Assembly (NCBI RefSeq): GCF_022347205.1
Contig: NZ_JAKRNE010000005.1
Span: 80,848-144,847, forward strand
From: Corynebacterium sp. ACRPO
GTDB taxonomy: Bacteria > Actinomycetota > Actinomycetes > Mycobacteriales > Mycobacteriaceae
Direction of reading: 5' to 3'
Length of the DNA stretch: 64,000 nt
Part shown: positions 7,743 through 16,369 of the stretch, piece by piece
Numbering within the stretch: position 1 is the first letter of the stretch
Layout of the letters: every line of letters starts with the position of its first letter
The notes under the pieces: model-generated
Database searches by the model: none
Seen by the model: the letters and a program-made list of their open reading frames with translations, nothing else
What the model was told of the DNA's origin: nothing
Made by a program: the position numbers and the translations under genes

Positions 7743-9020
7743 CTAAACAGGTTCGCCGTTGATGGTGTAGTCCTCCGGCTCGCCTTTCGGCACCTCCGTG
7801 CCGTCCGACATGGTGCGATCTTCCAGCTCCCCATCCGGATCCACGATGGCGATATCAAAGCCAGACTCGCGAATTCGGCGCAGCCCCTCCTTCAGCATGC
7901 GTCGACCCATGCGGTTCGTGCCCGTAATATGTGATAGCTCGAGCACCACCGTGCCCTCGCCAAAATCTGACTCCATCAGCTCGTACAAGATAGTCTCGGC
8001 CGCGTTGAAGTTAATCAAGCCCTGCAGATAGATCACGGTCAGCTCCGCATCCTGCTCCACCTTGCGCACCGGGTTCACGCCATAGCGCTCGTCTGTAGAC
8101 ATCAAGTGCAGGCCCATGTCCTTCGACAACAGCTTGAACGCATCCACACCGCGTACCGAATTACCTTCTTTATTAAGCCGCGGCGAGAATGTCGCCACGC
8201 CCAACTGGCCCGGCAGCGTGCCCAGCAGGCCACCCGAAACACCCGACTTCGCCGGGATACCCACCTCGGCCATCCACCGGCCGGCGCCGTCGTACATGCC
8301 GGCCGAGCTCATCACCGATAGCGTCAACCGGCACACGTCCGCGTCCAAAATTTTGTCGCCCGTCACCGGCTGCACGCCGCCATTGGCCAGCGTTGCCGAC
8401 ATCACGGCCAGGTCCCGTACCGTCACCACAATCGAGCACTGCTCAATATATGTTGACACCGCATCGTGTGCCTCGTCCTGGATGATGTCGTAATTGCGCA
8501 ACATGTGCGCCAGCGAGAGGTTACGTTCGCTGACTTCCAGCTCGGAGGAACGCATGGCGTCGTCGATAAGCAAATCGCGTCCCGCCAGGCGCGAAAAATA
8601 GGTGCGTAGGCGCTCCACGCGTGCGGCAGGCTCCGAATCCACGCCATTAATCAGCTGCGTGACCGCAATCGCGCCCGCATTAATCATCGGGTTGACCGGC
8701 CGGTGGTCATCTCGGTTGAGCGAAAGCTCGTTGAAGGCCTCGCCCGAAGGCTCCATACCCACAATCTCGCGCACCGCAGATAGTCCCAGCTCCTGTAGCG
8801 CTAGTGCGTAGACAAAAGGCTTGGACAGGGACTGAAGGGTAAATTCCACCTCATCATCGCCCGCGGAATAGACGTGGCCGGTGGTGGTGCACATCGCGGC
8901 GCCAAGGTATTCGGGCTCCGCCTTGGCCAGTTCCGGAATATAATCCGCCACGGCGCCGTCGCGATTATCGCGCACCTTAGTGAGGATTTCCTGCAAATAA
9001 AAAGGGATTGGTGTCTTCAT
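7743..9020 (-). CDS. glsA: Glutaminase with C-terminal STAS domain
   Basis: Hydrolyses L-glutamine to glutamate and ammonia. Residues 1 to about 305 form the serine-dependent beta-lactamase-like fold: QSLSKPFVYALAL holds the SxxK catalytic pair, followed by NPMINAGAI, the SERN segment and AKSGVSGG. From about residue 320 a STAS-like domain follows (ELTVIYLQGLINFNAAETILYEL, VVLELSHIT, GFDIAIVD). Such a fusion is known from the salt-tolerant Micrococcus glutaminase. At 425 residues it is longer than the roughly 310 of E. coli enzymes because of this domain. TAGGCT lies 8 nt before ATG 9020 and no clear ribosome site is visible. Confidence 0.95.
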   Translation of the reverse strand: MKTPIPFYLQEILTKVRDNRDGAVADYIPELAKAEPEYLGAAMCTTTGHVYSAGDDEVEFTLQSLSKPFVYALALQELGLSAVREIVGMEPSGEAFNELSLNRDDHRPVNPMINAGAIAVTQLINGVDSEPAARVERLRTYFSRLAGRDLLIDDAMRSSELEVSERNLSLAHMLRNYDIIQDEAHDAVSTYIEQCSIVVTVRDLAVMSATLANGGVQPVTGDKILDADVCRLTLSVMSSAGMYDGAGRWMAEVGIPAKSGVSGGLLGTLPGQLGVATFSPRLNKEGNSVRGVDAFKLLSKDMGLHLMSTDERYGVNPVRKVEQDAELTVIYLQGLINFNAAETILYELMESDFGEGTVVLELSHITGTNRMGRRMLKEGLRRIRESGFDIAIVDPDGELEDRTMSDGTEVPKGEPEDYTINGEPV

Positions 9021-9034
9021 CCCAACCCAGCCTA

Positions 9035-9065
9035 CGAAAAAAGTCCCCGCGGTGTGCGGGGACTT
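9035..9065 (-). terminator. Terminator of the DUF3618 gene
   Basis: AAGTCCCCGC / GCGGGGACTT with a 5-nt loop. On the minus strand it is followed by a run of T (9035-9042 complement). It ends the 9072-9350 gene just before the glutaminase start. Confidence 0.85.
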
Positions 9066-9071
9066 CCATAA

Positions 9072-9350
9072 TTAGTGGCGCTCGGACAGCAGGCGCTGCA
9101 GCTCCTTCAAATCGCTCTTGCGGCGGCGAGAGCGGAAGACCGAAAAAGCAATGAGGCCAACCACAGCAGCGCCGACACCGCCCAAGGCCATCTGCACGTT
9201 GCGGTCCTGCAGCTTATCGGTGGCCGCGGTCTTAGCCTCGTTGACAAAGTTCTGCGGCTTGCTGCGCTGTGCCAGCTCGTCCAGGGTGCCGGCCAGCTGG
9301 CGGCGGGTGCGCTCGATATCGCGCTGAATGTCTTCAATATTGCGTGCCAC
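9072..9350 (-). CDS. DUF3618 membrane protein
   Basis: A 92-residue protein of unknown function found across actinobacteria. The N-terminal helix (IEDIQRDIERTRRQLAGTLDELAQR) is the DUF3618 hallmark. One membrane segment follows (residues 55-70, GGVGAAVVGLIAFSVF), then a basic RSRRRK stop-transfer stretch and a short cytoplasmic tail. It is monocistronic with its own terminator. The neighbouring peroxiredoxin is divergent, so no functional link is implied. Confidence 0.85.
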   Translation of the reverse strand: MARNIEDIQRDIERTRRQLAGTLDELAQRSKPQNFVNEAKTAATDKLQDRNVQMALGGVGAAVVGLIAFSVFRSRRRKSDLKELQRLLSERH

Positions 9351-9446
9351 GAAGTTCTCCTCTTAACTTAGGTTCGCTCTTAACGGGGTCATTCTACCCC
9401 GCCGGCCCAAAAGCGTGCAGCCCGGGCGGTAAGTAAGGTGGGAACC

Positions 9447-9914
9447 ATGACTGAAAACCGTTTGAACGTTGGAGATACTGCCCCTGCTTTTGCGCTTGCC
9501 GACGATGCTGGAAACACCGTTTCCCTCGCCGATTACGCAGGCCAGCGCGTACTGGTCTACTTCTACCCCCGCGCCAATACCCCAGGCTGCACCAAGGAAG
9601 CCTGCGATTTCCGCGATTCCCTGGAACAGCTCAATGATCTCAATATTGCCGTCGTAGGCATTTCGCCAGATAAGCCGGAGGCGCTGGCGAAGTTCCGCGC
9701 GGACCACGAGCTGAACTTCCCGCTGCTTTCGGATCCGGATAAGTCTGTCATGACCGCCTACGGCGCGTTTGGCGAGAAGAAGAACTACGGCAAGGTGGTC
9801 CAGGGCGTAATCCGCTCCACCTTCTTGGTCGAGCCGGATGGCACCATCGGCCAAACGCACTACAACGTCAAGGCCACCGGCCACGTCGCCCGCGTGATGA
9901 AGGGGCTAAGCTAG
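9447..9914 (+). CDS. bcp: Thioredoxin-dependent peroxiredoxin (BCP type)
   Basis: Reduces hydrogen peroxide and organic peroxides. The 155-residue protein shows the BCP motif FYPRANTPGCTKEACDFRD, with peroxidatic Cys in TPGCT and a second Cys five residues later (TPGC-T-K-E-A-C), the usual resolving cysteine of this class. VVGISPDKPEALAKF and the FLVEPDGTI end also fit. ATG 9447 is preferred over GTG 9438 from homology. TAAGGT lies exactly 7 nt before it, so the mRNA may be leaderless. A TetR gene starts 4 bp after the stop, suggesting co-transcription. Confidence 0.95.
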   Translation: MTENRLNVGDTAPAFALADDAGNTVSLADYAGQRVLVYFYPRANTPGCTKEACDFRDSLEQLNDLNIAVVGISPDKPEALAKFRADHELNFPLLSDPDKSVMTAYGAFGEKKNYGKVVQGVIRSTFLVEPDGTIGQTHYNVKATGHVARVMKGLS

Positions 9915-9917
9915 CAC

Positions 9918-10544
9918 GTGGGAGAGATTCTGCTACCGCGGCGTCGGCCAGCGCAGGCGCGCAGTCGCGAGCGCTTCGAGCGCATTCTGCAGGCCGCACG
10001 CGCCGTGCTTGTCGACGTCGGCTTTGAATCCTTCACCGTCGACGAGGTCGCCCACCGCGCCGGGGTGCCCATCGGCACGCTGTATCAGTACTTTGCCAAT
10101 AAATACGTGCTCGTCTGCGAGCTCGACCGCCAAGACACGGCCGCCAGCCGGGCCGAAATCGAGCGCTTCTCCCGCCGCGCCCCGGACGTGCAATGGCCCG
10201 ATGTGTTGGATGAAACCATCGATCACCTGGCGCGTATGTGGCGCGACGATCCCTCCCGGCGCGCCGTGTGGCATGCCGTGCAATCCACCCCCGCCACCCG
10301 CGCGACGGCCGCAGATACCGAGCGGCAGCTGCTTTTCCCCTTGTCAGAAATCCTCTCCCCACTCGCGCCGTCCATGAGCGATGACGAACGCATTGACCTG
10401 GCCGGCTTCCTTATCCACAGCGTGGTCTCGCAACTCAATTACGCAACTGCGGGCGACCCAGGCGACTTTGACGCCGTGGTCGTAGAGATTAAGCGCATGC
10501 TCGTTTCGTATCTCTTTGCCATTGCGGCCCACTGGGGCGGTTGA
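9918..10544 (+). CDS. TetR-family transcriptional regulator
   Basis: DNA-binding repressor of 208 residues. The N-terminal HTH reads RFERILQAARAVLVDVGFESFTVDEVAHRAGVPIGTLYQYFANK, a classic TetR domain. The ligand domain is unassigned. It starts with GTG three bases after the peroxiredoxin stop, so translation is probably coupled. It may sense a lipid or oxidant, but nothing in the sequence shows the effector. No operator could be identified confidently nearby. Confidence 0.9.
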   Translation: MGEILLPRRRPAQARSRERFERILQAARAVLVDVGFESFTVDEVAHRAGVPIGTLYQYFANKYVLVCELDRQDTAASRAEIERFSRRAPDVQWPDVLDETIDHLARMWRDDPSRRAVWHAVQSTPATRATAADTERQLLFPLSEILSPLAPSMSDDERIDLAGFLIHSVVSQLNYATAGDPGDFDAVVVEIKRMLVSYLFAIAAHWGG

Positions 10545-10620
10545 CGCTTAAACAAGTTATCCACAGGCTGCGGACGTCTTCGCCTCGGCTCGCCCACCGG
10601 CTCTGCTTAAATTTGCAACC

Positions 10621-11607
10621 ATGAACGCACTGCAGGCCTATGCCACCCATATTGCCTCGGCGATGGACATCCTCGCCGAGGCCCACGGCATGTCTGAACG
10701 CGCCCTTCTCGAGCTGGGCTTGCCGGATGTCGAGGCCCGCGACCTCCGCGCGCTGGCCGCAGTCTACTTCGGCCCGACCGGCTTCAGCCGCAAGCAACGC
10801 CACGCAGCCGCGGCTGCCCGACACCACGACCTCGTAACGCTCAAGCTGATTGAAAAGTACGTCTCCCGGGTGCGCACTAAGCGTGAGGCGTGGAACCTAC
10901 GCGTGGAGCTGTGCCGCCTGCGTGGTCCCGCTTCTGACATCGCCCGCCGCGCCAAGCAGCGCCTGCGCGAACTTCGCCCGCGCCGCATGCCACCCCGCGA
11001 AGGCGTCCAGCTCCTTCGCCGGCCGAACGGCCCGTGGACTATGCGGATTACCGCGCCCTCGGCCTTCCTTGCTGAATTCGACGCCGCGCTCGACCCCGAC
11101 CGCCCACTCGATTCCCTCCGCGACCTCCTTCGCGGCACCGGCGCACCTTCCGCGCGCACCACCACTAACGTCATCATCCCGCTCAACGCCCTAGACCAAA
11201 TCCTGGAGGGCGACGGCGACGAAGTCACGCTACGCCTTAGCAATGGCGCCACCATTACCGGCGCCGAGCTCGTCGAGCGCACCTTCACCGAGCACGGCCT
11301 AGCCACCCTTATCCACCCCGTCAAGGGCCCAGTCAACCTATATCGCACATCGCGCTACGCCACCGAGAAACAGCGACAGATGGCCGCCGCCGAAAATCCC
11401 ACCTGCCCGTGGCCACCGTGCAACCATCCGGCAGACAAGGCCCAGATCCATCACCTCAAGGCGTGGAAACACGGTGGGTTGACCAACATGGAAAACCTGA
11501 CCGTGTGCTGCCCTTACCACAACGGGGTCAACCAAGATGATCCAAATGCCCCACCGCTGCGCGGGCGCCTTGCCCGAGTCAATGGCAAGGTCCGCTGGGT
11601 TCGTTAG
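10621..11607 (+). CDS. HNH endonuclease-domain protein (13E12/DUF222 type)
   Basis: 328 residues. The C-terminal HNH nuclease domain has Cys pairs CPWPPC and CCPYHN around IHHLKAWKHGGLTNMENL, the zinc-binding and catalytic His motif. The N-terminal half is basic and helical, with weak similarity to the repetitive 13E12 family common in actinobacteria. The biological role is unknown. A related, truncated gene lies at 63303-63756. TAAATT lies 7 nt before the ATG with no ribosome site, suggesting leaderless expression. The short upstream gap also contains a perfect DnaA-box nonamer (10557-10565). Confidence 0.88.
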   Translation: MNALQAYATHIASAMDILAEAHGMSERALLELGLPDVEARDLRALAAVYFGPTGFSRKQRHAAAAARHHDLVTLKLIEKYVSRVRTKREAWNLRVELCRLRGPASDIARRAKQRLRELRPRRMPPREGVQLLRRPNGPWTMRITAPSAFLAEFDAALDPDRPLDSLRDLLRGTGAPSARTTTNVIIPLNALDQILEGDGDEVTLRLSNGATITGAELVERTFTEHGLATLIHPVKGPVNLYRTSRYATEKQRQMAAAENPTCPWPPCNHPADKAQIHHLKAWKHGGLTNMENLTVCCPYHNGVNQDDPNAPPLRGRLARVNGKVRWVR

Positions 11608-11631
11608 CGCTGCCTCTGCGAGGTAGCGCTA

Positions 11632-12288
11632 CTAGGCGTGCTCTAAAAAGTCCGCGTAGACTTCGGCGGCTACCCGCGCGAATTCGGCGGGCGTCATGCG
11701 GGCCATGCCTTCCGGCAGGCTGCCCCACAGCGGACAGCCGGTCACCTGCGGCATCTCCTCGAGGTTCAGTCGGGTAGCTAAATCCGGATCGGCCGGCAGC
11801 GAGCCACCAATCAGCCCGAGCACCTCGATTCCGTGGCGTTGCGCCTCGCGCACAGTCAGCTCGGCCGCGTTGAGGCTTCCTAGGCTGAGGGAGGTGACGA
11901 TGAGGAGCCTATCGGCGACGTCGGCAAGCGTATAGGCGTCCGTCAGACGCACGAGCAGCCCGCCGGCGCCTTCAACAAGCACCACGCGGCCGGGCGCGTC
12001 AAGGGCGGCAATCCACTCCTTGAGTTCCTGCAGGCCGGGTTGGTCCATGCCGGCCCGGCGCGCAGAAAGGTTTGGCGCCAGCGGCTCCGGGAAGCGCACC
12101 ATCTCGGTGACCTCCACGCCTGCCAGCTTGCCGACGGTCACCGCATCCCCCTTCCCCTCCGGCTCCCCCGTCTGCAGTGGCTTAGCGTAGACAACCTCAC
12201 GGCCGCGCTGCTTGAAGGCACTGGCGAGCGCGGCCGTGGCCACCGTCTTGCCGACGTCCGTGTTCGTCCCCGTCACGTAAATAATCAC
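11632..12288 (-). CDS. bioD: Dethiobiotin synthetase
   Basis: ATP-dependent ring closure of 7,8-diaminopelargonic acid to dethiobiotin in biotin synthesis. The 218-residue protein has the P-loop YVTGTNTDVGKTVA at its N-terminus, then AKPLQTG and VEGAGGLLVRL, all BioD motifs. GTG 12288 follows an ideal AGGAGG site at 9-nt spacing and overlaps the bioA stop by one base (TAGTG). A longer reading to 12618 lies inside bioA and is not real. bioA directly upstream supplies its substrate. Confidence 0.96.
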   Translation of the reverse strand: MIIYVTGTNTDVGKTVATAALASAFKQRGREVVYAKPLQTGEPEGKGDAVTVGKLAGVEVTEMVRFPEPLAPNLSARRAGMDQPGLQELKEWIAALDAPGRVVLVEGAGGLLVRLTDAYTLADVADRLLIVTSLSLGSLNAAELTVREAQRHGIEVLGLIGGSLPADPDLATRLNLEEMPQVTGCPLWGSLPEGMARMTPAEFARVAAEVYADFLEHA

Positions 12289-13556
12289 TACCGTCCTCCT
12301 GCTACCGCGGCGCGCACGCCGCGGCACATCTGGGTTACTTCGTCGGCGGTGCTGATAAACGGCGGCATGATATAAATCAGTCGGCCGAACGGGCGCAACC
12401 ACACGCCCTGTCCCACGGCCGCGGCCGTCGCAGCGGCCATATTTACTTCGCGTTCCATTTCCACCACGCCGATGGCACCAAGCACGCGCACATCCGCTAC
12501 CCCCGGCTCCTCGGCTAGGTCTGCAAGCCCGCGCTGCAGCTGCTTTTCGATGCCCGCTACCTGCTCGCGCCAGTGCCCTTCCACAATGAGCGCAGTCGCC
12601 TCGGCCGACACGGCGCAAGCGAGCGGATTAGCCATAAACGTCGGCCCATGCATCAACGCGCGCGGGCGCATTCTCTCGGACACCTTCGCGGTAGCGAGCG
12701 TGGCGGCCATGGTCATAAACCCACCGGTCATCGCCTTGCCAACGCACATAATATCCGGCACGACGCCGGCTGCTTGGGTAACAAAAAGGTCGCCAGTTCG
12801 GCCGAATCCGGTGGCGATTTCGTCGGCGATGAGCACGATACCGTGGCGGTCACAGATATCCCGGGCCCCGCGCACCAGCTCGTGGTCATGAAAGCGCATG
12901 CCTCCCGCACCTTGGACTACAGGTTCAATGACTAGGGCCGCGACCTCCTCAGTGATGCACGCTTCCAGCTCGTGCAGATAGGTTGCGCGCTCGGCCGGGC
13001 TAGCTCCGCGGGTAGGCGGCGCTGGGGCGAAAATCTGGCGCGCTAAGGTGCCAGTCCACATCGAGTGCATGCCGCCTTCAGGATCGCACACGCTCATCGC
13101 CGCGAAGGTATCGCCGTGATACCCCGATCGCCACGTCAGCATCTTGGTGCGCTCGGGGTGCCCTAGGCCACGGGCGTACTGTAGCGCCATTTTGATGGCT
13201 ACTTCTACCGATACAGATCCGGAGTCCGAATAAAAGACCTGTTCGAAATCACCCCGGGTCAGTTCCATGAGGTTGCGGGTAAGCCGCGCGGCAGGTTCGT
13301 GGGTGAGCCCGCCGAACATGACGTGGCTCATTCGCTCGATTTGTGCGGCCGCTGCTGCCTTGAGTCGCGGGTGTCCGTGGCCATGGGCGGCGGCCCACCA
13401 GGAAGACATGGCGTCGATAAGCGTGGTGCCATCCGCAAGCGTTAGATGGACGCCGGCGGCCGAGTCCACCACAAGCGTTGGCTCGCCTGGCTCGGCGTAG
13501 GGGTGCCAAATGTGTCGCGCATCGAGACCGGCAATATCCTCCGCTGAAATATCCAT
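12288..13556 (-). CDS. bioA: Adenosylmethionine-8-amino-7-oxononanoate aminotransferase
   Basis: PLP enzyme converting KAPA to DAPA with S-adenosylmethionine as amino donor. In 422 residues: IWHPYAEPGEPTLVVDSA at the start, the MSSWWAAAHGHGHP motif, FYSDSGSVSVEVAIKMA, the YHGDTFAAMSV loop, VLIADEIATGFGRTG and the PLP lysine in CVGKAMTGG. First of the bioAD pair; bioB and bioF are not in the window. The 43-bp gap to the divergent peptide transporter must hold both promoters. I see no clear biotin-regulator operator there, only a weak GTCT-N5-AGAC repeat. Confidence 0.96.
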   Translation of the reverse strand: MDISAEDIAGLDARHIWHPYAEPGEPTLVVDSAAGVHLTLADGTTLIDAMSSWWAAAHGHGHPRLKAAAAAQIERMSHVMFGGLTHEPAARLTRNLMELTRGDFEQVFYSDSGSVSVEVAIKMALQYARGLGHPERTKMLTWRSGYHGDTFAAMSVCDPEGGMHSMWTGTLARQIFAPAPPTRGASPAERATYLHELEACITEEVAALVIEPVVQGAGGMRFHDHELVRGARDICDRHGIVLIADEIATGFGRTGDLFVTQAAGVVPDIMCVGKAMTGGFMTMAATLATAKVSERMRPRALMHGPTFMANPLACAVSAEATALIVEGHWREQVAGIEKQLQRGLADLAEEPGVADVRVLGAIGVVEMEREVNMAAATAAAVGQGVWLRPFGRLIYIMPPFISTADEVTQMCRGVRAAVAGGR

Positions 13557-13587
13557 GATTTTAGGTCTATCACAGACTTTCGGCCGT

Positions 13588-13600
13588 TATAGTGCTTTTA
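13588..13600 (+). promoter_or_regulatory. Leaderless-type -10 box of the peptide transporter
   Basis: TATAGT (13588-13593) is followed by only 6 bases before ATG 13600, which has no ribosome binding site. Transcription would begin at or next to the start codon. Confidence 0.5.
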
Positions 13601-15030
13601 TGACAATTATTAAACAGCGTTCAATCCGGCGTCTACCGGCGGCTTTACCAGCAGTCGCCGGAATTGAAATGTGGGAACGCTTTAGCTTCTACGGCATGCA
13701 AGCCATCCTCGCCTACTACCTCTATTCCACCTCCGGCGGGCTCGGCATGGACCAAGCACAGGCCACCGCGCTTGTCGGCGCATACGGTAGCCTGCTCTAT
13801 CTGTGCACGTTCGTAGGCGGGTGGGTCAGCGACCGGCTCTTGGGCGCCGAACGCACGCTCCTTGCCGGCGCGGTTCTGCTCATTTGCGGGCACTTTTCGT
13901 TGTCCTTGGTGCCTGGCGCGGCAGGTCTCGTAGCCGGGCTTTTGCCGCTTGCACTGGGCTCTGGCCTGCTCAAGACAGCAGCAATCACCATTCTGGGTGC
14001 GGCTTTTCCTCCCGCGGCCGGCGCACGAGATGGCGCCTTCCAGATCTTTTATCTAGGGATTAATATCGGCGCCCTACTCGGGCCGATGCTTACTGGCTGG
14101 CTAGCACAAGAATACGGTTACCACGCTGGCTTCCTCACAGCCGCGATCCTCATGTGTTGCGGGTGCGCCCTCTACGGCACGCTGCGCCGGCGGCTAGTTG
14201 CGGAATTCGATTCGCGGCCGCCCAACCCCACCACCACACCGGGCAGGGCCGCGGCGATAGCGTTGGCGGCCGTCGTGGGCGGCGTCGTCGTTGCGGTGAC
14301 TGTCTCGCCAGATAAGCTGGCCGTGCTTTTGCTCCTTACCACGATCACCGCCGCCCTCGCCCTCTTCGCCAGCATGCTGCGGTCGCCGCGGGTCAGCGCG
14401 CCGGAGCGGCGGAAGGTCGTGGCATATGTTCCGCTGTTTTTCTGCTCTACGGCCTATTGGACCCTCCAACCGCAGATTTACGGCGTGCTAGCCGTGTACT
14501 CGGATCAGCGTGTAAACCGCATGGTAGGCGGATTTGAGATTCCAGCGGCGTGGACGCAATCGCTCAACCCCCTGTTCATCTTGGTGTTGTCCCTTCCATT
14601 GGCTGCTGGCATGGCCCGATGGGCTCGCTCGCGACGTCTATTAATGGCCGTAGGCATCATGGTGGCTGGTTCCGGAATGTTTGTGCTGTTGCCGTTCGTC
14701 GGGGGCGGAGAAAACTCAACGCCGTTCGCGGTTTTGGCCTTGACCATCTTCTTGATGTCGCTCGGCGAGCTATTCATCGGACCAGTGGGCATGGCGGCAT
14801 CGGCCGCGCACGCACCACGGGCCTACGCGACGCGCTTTTCAGCACTGTACTTTCTCACCATGGCCATCGGCACCTCGCTGGCGGGAACACTATCGACGCT
14901 CTATGACCCTTCCTCGGCAGATGCGGAGCGGAACTACCTACTTATTGTCGGAATCGTCCCCGTCGCACTGGGACTCATGCTCTTGGTCGGCCGAAAGGAC
15001 GTCGTGGACGAGGTTTCGGGCGGCGTCTAA
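13600..15030 (+). CDS. POT/PTR2-family proton-dependent peptide transporter
   Basis: Proton-coupled uptake of di- and tripeptides (family role). In its 476 residues the first helix has the POT signature GIEMWERFSFYGMQAILAYYL (ExxERF motif). The second signature is near FQIFYLGINIGALLGPMLTGWLAQ. Twelve to fourteen membrane segments are visible. ATG 13600 is chosen over upstream ATGs, which overlap bioA antisense and add sequence foreign to the family. The gene is divergent from bioA and no partner gene is seen. Confidence 0.92.
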   Translation: MTIIKQRSIRRLPAALPAVAGIEMWERFSFYGMQAILAYYLYSTSGGLGMDQAQATALVGAYGSLLYLCTFVGGWVSDRLLGAERTLLAGAVLLICGHFSLSLVPGAAGLVAGLLPLALGSGLLKTAAITILGAAFPPAAGARDGAFQIFYLGINIGALLGPMLTGWLAQEYGYHAGFLTAAILMCCGCALYGTLRRRLVAEFDSRPPNPTTTPGRAAAIALAAVVGGVVVAVTVSPDKLAVLLLLTTITAALALFASMLRSPRVSAPERRKVVAYVPLFFCSTAYWTLQPQIYGVLAVYSDQRVNRMVGGFEIPAAWTQSLNPLFILVLSLPLAAGMARWARSRRLLMAVGIMVAGSGMFVLLPFVGGGENSTPFAVLALTIFLMSLGELFIGPVGMAASAAHAPRAYATRFSALYFLTMAIGTSLAGTLSTLYDPSSADAERNYLLIVGIVPVALGLMLLVGRKDVVDEVSGGV

Positions 15031-15161
15031 GGTATCGGCTCCTGAGGTAGCTTGGGTGTCAGTGGAGAAAATCTGGCACTCGTGATCAGGTATCACCTCC
15101 GCGCGGCGGGTTATGCCACGCTGCGCGGTATAGGCATCAAAGAGGTTATCGATGCTCAGGA

Positions 15162-16310
15162 CTAGTCCTCGTTTTTCAGTTGCTCGCGCAGCTGCTGGAA
15201 GTACTCGCGTGCAGCCTGGGGCTGCGCGGTGGAGTGCTGGCCCTGCTGCGGGTGCGGCTCTGCCTGCTGGTTCTCGGAGCGTTGCTGCTCAGCGCGCTGG
15301 GAGGCAGCGATGGCTTCGCGCTTAGCGCGTTCGGCCTGACGCTTAGATTCGCGCTCGATTTCCTCGGCACGGGAAGGCTTCTTAGGCTGCGGGCGACGGC
15401 GTTGCGACGGCTCCTCGGCGGAGTCGAGGGCACGGTTGGCCATGAGCACATCGCGCATGCCGCTGAAAAGATCGCCCATCCCCTGCGGGTTAGAGGGCAT
15501 ATAAAGAACGGACGCCTGGCCATTGTGGGAAACGTCGACCATAGCGTCGAGGTACTGGGAGACCAGCATGAGGGCTTCGGGGGATTCTTCCACGCCGGCG
15601 TCGCGAAGCATCTCGTACTGCTGGGCAATGCCCTCGACGATTTCCTTACGCTGGTCGGCAACGCCGCGACCCTGCAGCTTCTTCGCCTCGGCTGCGCCTT
15701 CGGCCTCCTTCACCACGCGGATCTTCTCAGCCTCCGCCTGGGCGACGGCCGCCTCGCGCTCGCGCTGCGCTGCGTTAATGGAGTTCATGGACTCGCGCAC
15801 GCGGGAGTCAGGGCGGATATCGGTGACCAAGGTATTGACAAAGTTCCAGCCATACTCGGCCATATTGTCGCGCAGGGAGGCCGCAACATTGCGGGCGATG
15901 GTGTCCTTGGAGGAGAAGGAATCATCTAGGTTCATATTCGCTACGGAGGAACGAACATTGTCCTGGACGTAGGCCACAATCTGCTGCTCGTGATTGGAGA
16001 GCATGTAGTACGCTTCGCGCTCGCGGCCCTGGACTACCTCGTACTGCACGGCAACAGGGATTTGCACGAAGACATTATCCTTCGTCTTGGTCTCCACCAT
16101 CACGTCCAGCTGGCGCACCTGCAGCGAAATCTTATCGCGTACACGGTCTATCCACGGCATCTTAAAGTGCAGGCCAGCATGCGCCACCTTTTGGAATTTG
16201 CCCAAGCGCTCCAGAATGGCAGCTTCGCGAGTACGAACGATGAAATAACCATCGAAGAGCGTTCCCAAGATAATCAGCAGGATAAGGACTATTACTATGG
16301 TGGCAATCAT
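15162..16310 (-). CDS. SPFH/Band 7 (stomatin-like) membrane protein
   Basis: Membrane scaffold of the stomatin/prohibitin/HIR group, 382 residues. One N-terminal membrane helix (MIATIVIVLILLIILGTLF), then the SPFH domain from about residue 22 (YFIVRTREAAILERLGKFQKVAHAGLHFKMPWIDRV) to about residue 180. An Ala/Glu coiled coil follows (AAQREREAAVAQAEAEKIRVVKEAEGAAEAK). The C-terminal 90 residues are Arg/Glu/Gln-rich and low-complexity. A good AGGGAG site precedes ATG 16310. No NfeD partner is adjacent. Its role in Corynebacterium is unknown. Confidence 0.93.
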   Translation of the reverse strand: MIATIVIVLILLIILGTLFDGYFIVRTREAAILERLGKFQKVAHAGLHFKMPWIDRVRDKISLQVRQLDVMVETKTKDNVFVQIPVAVQYEVVQGREREAYYMLSNHEQQIVAYVQDNVRSSVANMNLDDSFSSKDTIARNVAASLRDNMAEYGWNFVNTLVTDIRPDSRVRESMNSINAAQREREAAVAQAEAEKIRVVKEAEGAAEAKKLQGRGVADQRKEIVEGIAQQYEMLRDAGVEESPEALMLVSQYLDAMVDVSHNGQASVLYMPSNPQGMGDLFSGMRDVLMANRALDSAEEPSQRRRPQPKKPSRAEEIERESKRQAERAKREAIAASQRAEQQRSENQQAEPHPQQGQHSTAQPQAAREYFQQLREQLKNED

Positions 16311-16369
16311 TGAGTCTCCCTAAAAGTCGTGATGATCACTAATATTTTCGCATAGGAAATAGCGAAATG

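Noticed and set aside
10557..10565. Perfect DnaA box TTATCCACA
   Set aside because: A single box without a cluster, AT-rich unwinding region or neighbouring dnaA/dnaN; not an origin. Listed only in the HNH entry.
13557..13599. Biotin-regulator operator between bioA and the peptide transporter
   Set aside because: Only a 4-bp inverted repeat GTCT-N5-AGAC; no match to known BioQ or BirA sites.
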